Origin: Verrucolacustris sp044348085
GTDB taxonomy: Bacteria > Verrucomicrobiota > Verrucomicrobiia > Methylacidiphilales > Verrucolacustridaceae
Length of the DNA: 64,000 nucleotides
Assembly: GCA_044348085.1 (NCBI GenBank)
Contig: JBIKTM010000001.1
Location: forward strand, 124,001-188,000
Direction of reading: 5' to 3'
The notes below the pieces were generated by a model that saw only the letters and a program-made list of their open reading frames with translations, was not told the DNA's origin and searched no databases. This document shows, one piece after another, positions 63,023 through 64,000 of this stretch (positions are counted from its first letter, which is position 1; each line of letters opens with the position of its first letter). Made by a program: the position numbers and the translations under genes.

Positions 63023-64000
63023 GTGCCGGAACACTCTGAAGCTTGGTCGACGGATCGTGCCCTCAACACGTACGGAATTGCCCGCTGGGGCGGCGGATAT
63101 TTTGGAGTCAACGCATCTGGAAATATGACCGTCCGGCCCCTCATTTCGGAGGGCGCAGAAGTTGATCTGGTGAAAGTGGCCACTCGGGCGCGCGAGCGCG
63201 GTCTGAACTATCCCCTGCTCATCCGTTTTCATGATCTTCTTCGCCACCGCGTCCGGGCCATTAATGAGGCCTTTGCCGACGCCATCAAATCCGCTCGATA
63301 CAAAGGGAGCTACCGTGGGGTGTTCCCGATCAAAGTGAATCAGATGCGGGAAGTTGTGGAGGAGATTCTCGATGCAGGAGAACCGTTCCACTTCGGCCTT
63401 GAAGTGGGTAGCAAGCCCGAACTCTTTGCAGGACTCGCCCACCACAGGAACCCAGAAAGTCTCCTCGTCTGTAACGGCTACAAAGATGCGGAATTCATTC
63501 GTACCGCCCTCCTCGGACGCAAATTAGGGAAAAAGGTGATCCTCGTGATCGAAAAACCTGAAGAGCTCCGACTCGCCGTTGAAACAGCACGCTCGATGCA
63601 GGTCGATCTGCTGGTTGGAGTTCGTGTTCGCCTCTCCGCACGCGGGGTCGGAAAGTGGGCTCTCTCCGGAGGAGATGATGCCAAATTCGGATTATCGACC
63701 AGTGAACTACTTGAAGCCATTGAGTATCTGCGCAAGGAGGGATGCCCCGAGGCCCTGCAGATGCTCCACTTCCACGTAGGTTCGCAAATTCCTGATATCC
63801 TTGCGCTCCGCAGGGCCGTGCGCGAGGCGACACGCTTTTACGCCCAACTTCACCATCTCGGCCTGAAGCCCACCTATCTCGATGTCGGAGGCGGTTTGGC
63901 CATTGACTATGACGGATCCCGAAGCGATTCGGAAAGTTCCATGAATTACACCCTCGCAGAATACGCAAGGGACGTAGTCCGCTCCGTGGCCGAAGTTTGC
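63023..64000 (+). CDS. speA: Biosynthetic arginine decarboxylase, 3' end beyond window
   Basis: PLP enzyme converting arginine to agmatine, the start of one polyamine route. The visible 326 residues match SpeA from its N-terminus: YGIARWGGGYFGVN, then FPIKVNQ with the PLP-binding Lys, LEVGSKPEL, VCNGYKD, ARGVGKW, FHVGSQ and DVGGGLAIDYDG. I chose GTG at 63023 (PEHSEAWSTDRA) because the family begins near here; no clear ribosome-binding site is present. The gene continues past the right edge. Confidence 0.93.
   Translation, partial: MPEHSEAWSTDRALNTYGIARWGGGYFGVNASGNMTVRPLISEGAEVDLVKVATRARERGLNYPLLIRFHDLLRHRVRAINEAFADAIKSARYKGSYRGVFPIKVNQMREVVEEILDAGEPFHFGLEVGSKPELFAGLAHHRNPESLLVCNGYKDAEFIRTALLGRKLGKKVILVIEKPEELRLAVETARSMQVDLLVGVRVRLSARGVGKWALSGGDDAKFGLSTSELLEAIEYLRKEGCPEALQMLHFHVGSQIPDILALRRAVREATRFYAQLHHLGLKPTYLDVGGGLAIDYDGSRSDSESSMNYTLAEYARDVVRSVAEVC

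Noticed and set aside
1..64000. CRISPR arrays, insertion sequences, prophage, integrases
   Set aside because: No spaced direct repeats, transposase or phage protein signatures were seen anywhere in the window.

Overview
The window is a compact piece of a Gram-negative bacterial chromosome. The lipid A enzymes (LpxB, LpxI), apolipoprotein N-acyltransferase, outer-membrane barrels and lipoproteins show two membranes. Hopanoid and carotenoid genes, ScpAB, NusA/IF-2/RbfA, an LpxI–Gfo/Idh–LpxB cluster and the DUF3417-type glucan phosphorylase point towards the PVC superphylum, most likely Verrucomicrobiota. That placement is inference from gene content; no rRNA is present to confirm it. There is no phage, insertion sequence or CRISPR array. 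Almost every base is coding: no gene-free stretch exceeds about 130 bases, and many genes share ATGA or similar stop/start overlaps.

Layout. 1-2.2 kb: the end of an alpha/beta hydrolase, a Sel1-repeat protein and small secreted or membrane proteins. 2.2-7.0 kb (minus): trpS-scpA-scpB-pheA plus a coiled-coil membrane protein. 7.2-13.1 kb: the hopanoid locus, with hpnC and a fused hpnD-hpnE on plus facing squalene-hopene cyclase and hpnG on minus. 13.2-24.8 kb (minus): AsmA-like giant protein, yicC, gmk, coaC, acs, an isochorismatase-like hydrolase and glucan phosphorylase, running into shc-hpnG. 24.8-26.6 kb: LysM serine protease and an APH-like kinase. 26.7-31.4 kb (minus): lnt-prfB-trpC-trpB; prfB has the classic +1 frameshift. 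31.4-34.2 kb: carotenoid genes (CruF-like, CrtB, prenyl diphosphate synthase). 34.3-41.9 kb: serine acetyltransferase, aroE, prepilin peptidase, an OM barrel, divergent aroC/aroK, queG and a TPR lipoprotein. 42-48.9 kb: sugar epimerase, two tRNA-Leu genes, ferredoxin plus a FAD/NADPH reductase, an L,D-transpeptidase split at an A9 tract, an EEP hydrolase and a phosphate-porin-like protein. 48.9-54.6 kb (minus): thiG-thiH-thiS, an ECF sigma/anti-sigma/periplasmic trio and a glycosyltransferase-PHP fusion. 54.7-58.5 kb: ispA facing lpxI-gnnA-like-lpxB. 58.5-64 kb: nusA-infB-rbfA behind a leader with an intrinsic terminator, a bifunctional-nuclease-family gene, and the 5' part of speA.

How the genes connect. 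Isoprenoid chemistry is the dominant theme: two prenyl diphosphate synthases (33-34 kb, 55 kb) could supply three squalene/phytoene synthase homologues (HpnC, the HpnD half of the fusion, CrtB), leading to hopanoids through shc/hpnG and to carotenoids through CrtB/CruF. Envelope construction is the second theme (Lnt, LpxI/LpxB, AsmA-like protein, L,D-transpeptidase, porins). Housekeeping genes for aromatic amino acids (pheA, aroC, aroE, aroK, trpB, trpC), thiamine thiazole, translation and tRNA modification fill the rest.

Most interesting items: the terminator and overlapping leader ORF before nusA, the GT-PHP fusion, the hpnD-hpnE fusion, the prfB frameshift site with an adjoining strong hairpin, and the split L,D-transpeptidase. 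No wholly new defence or mobile system is evident.
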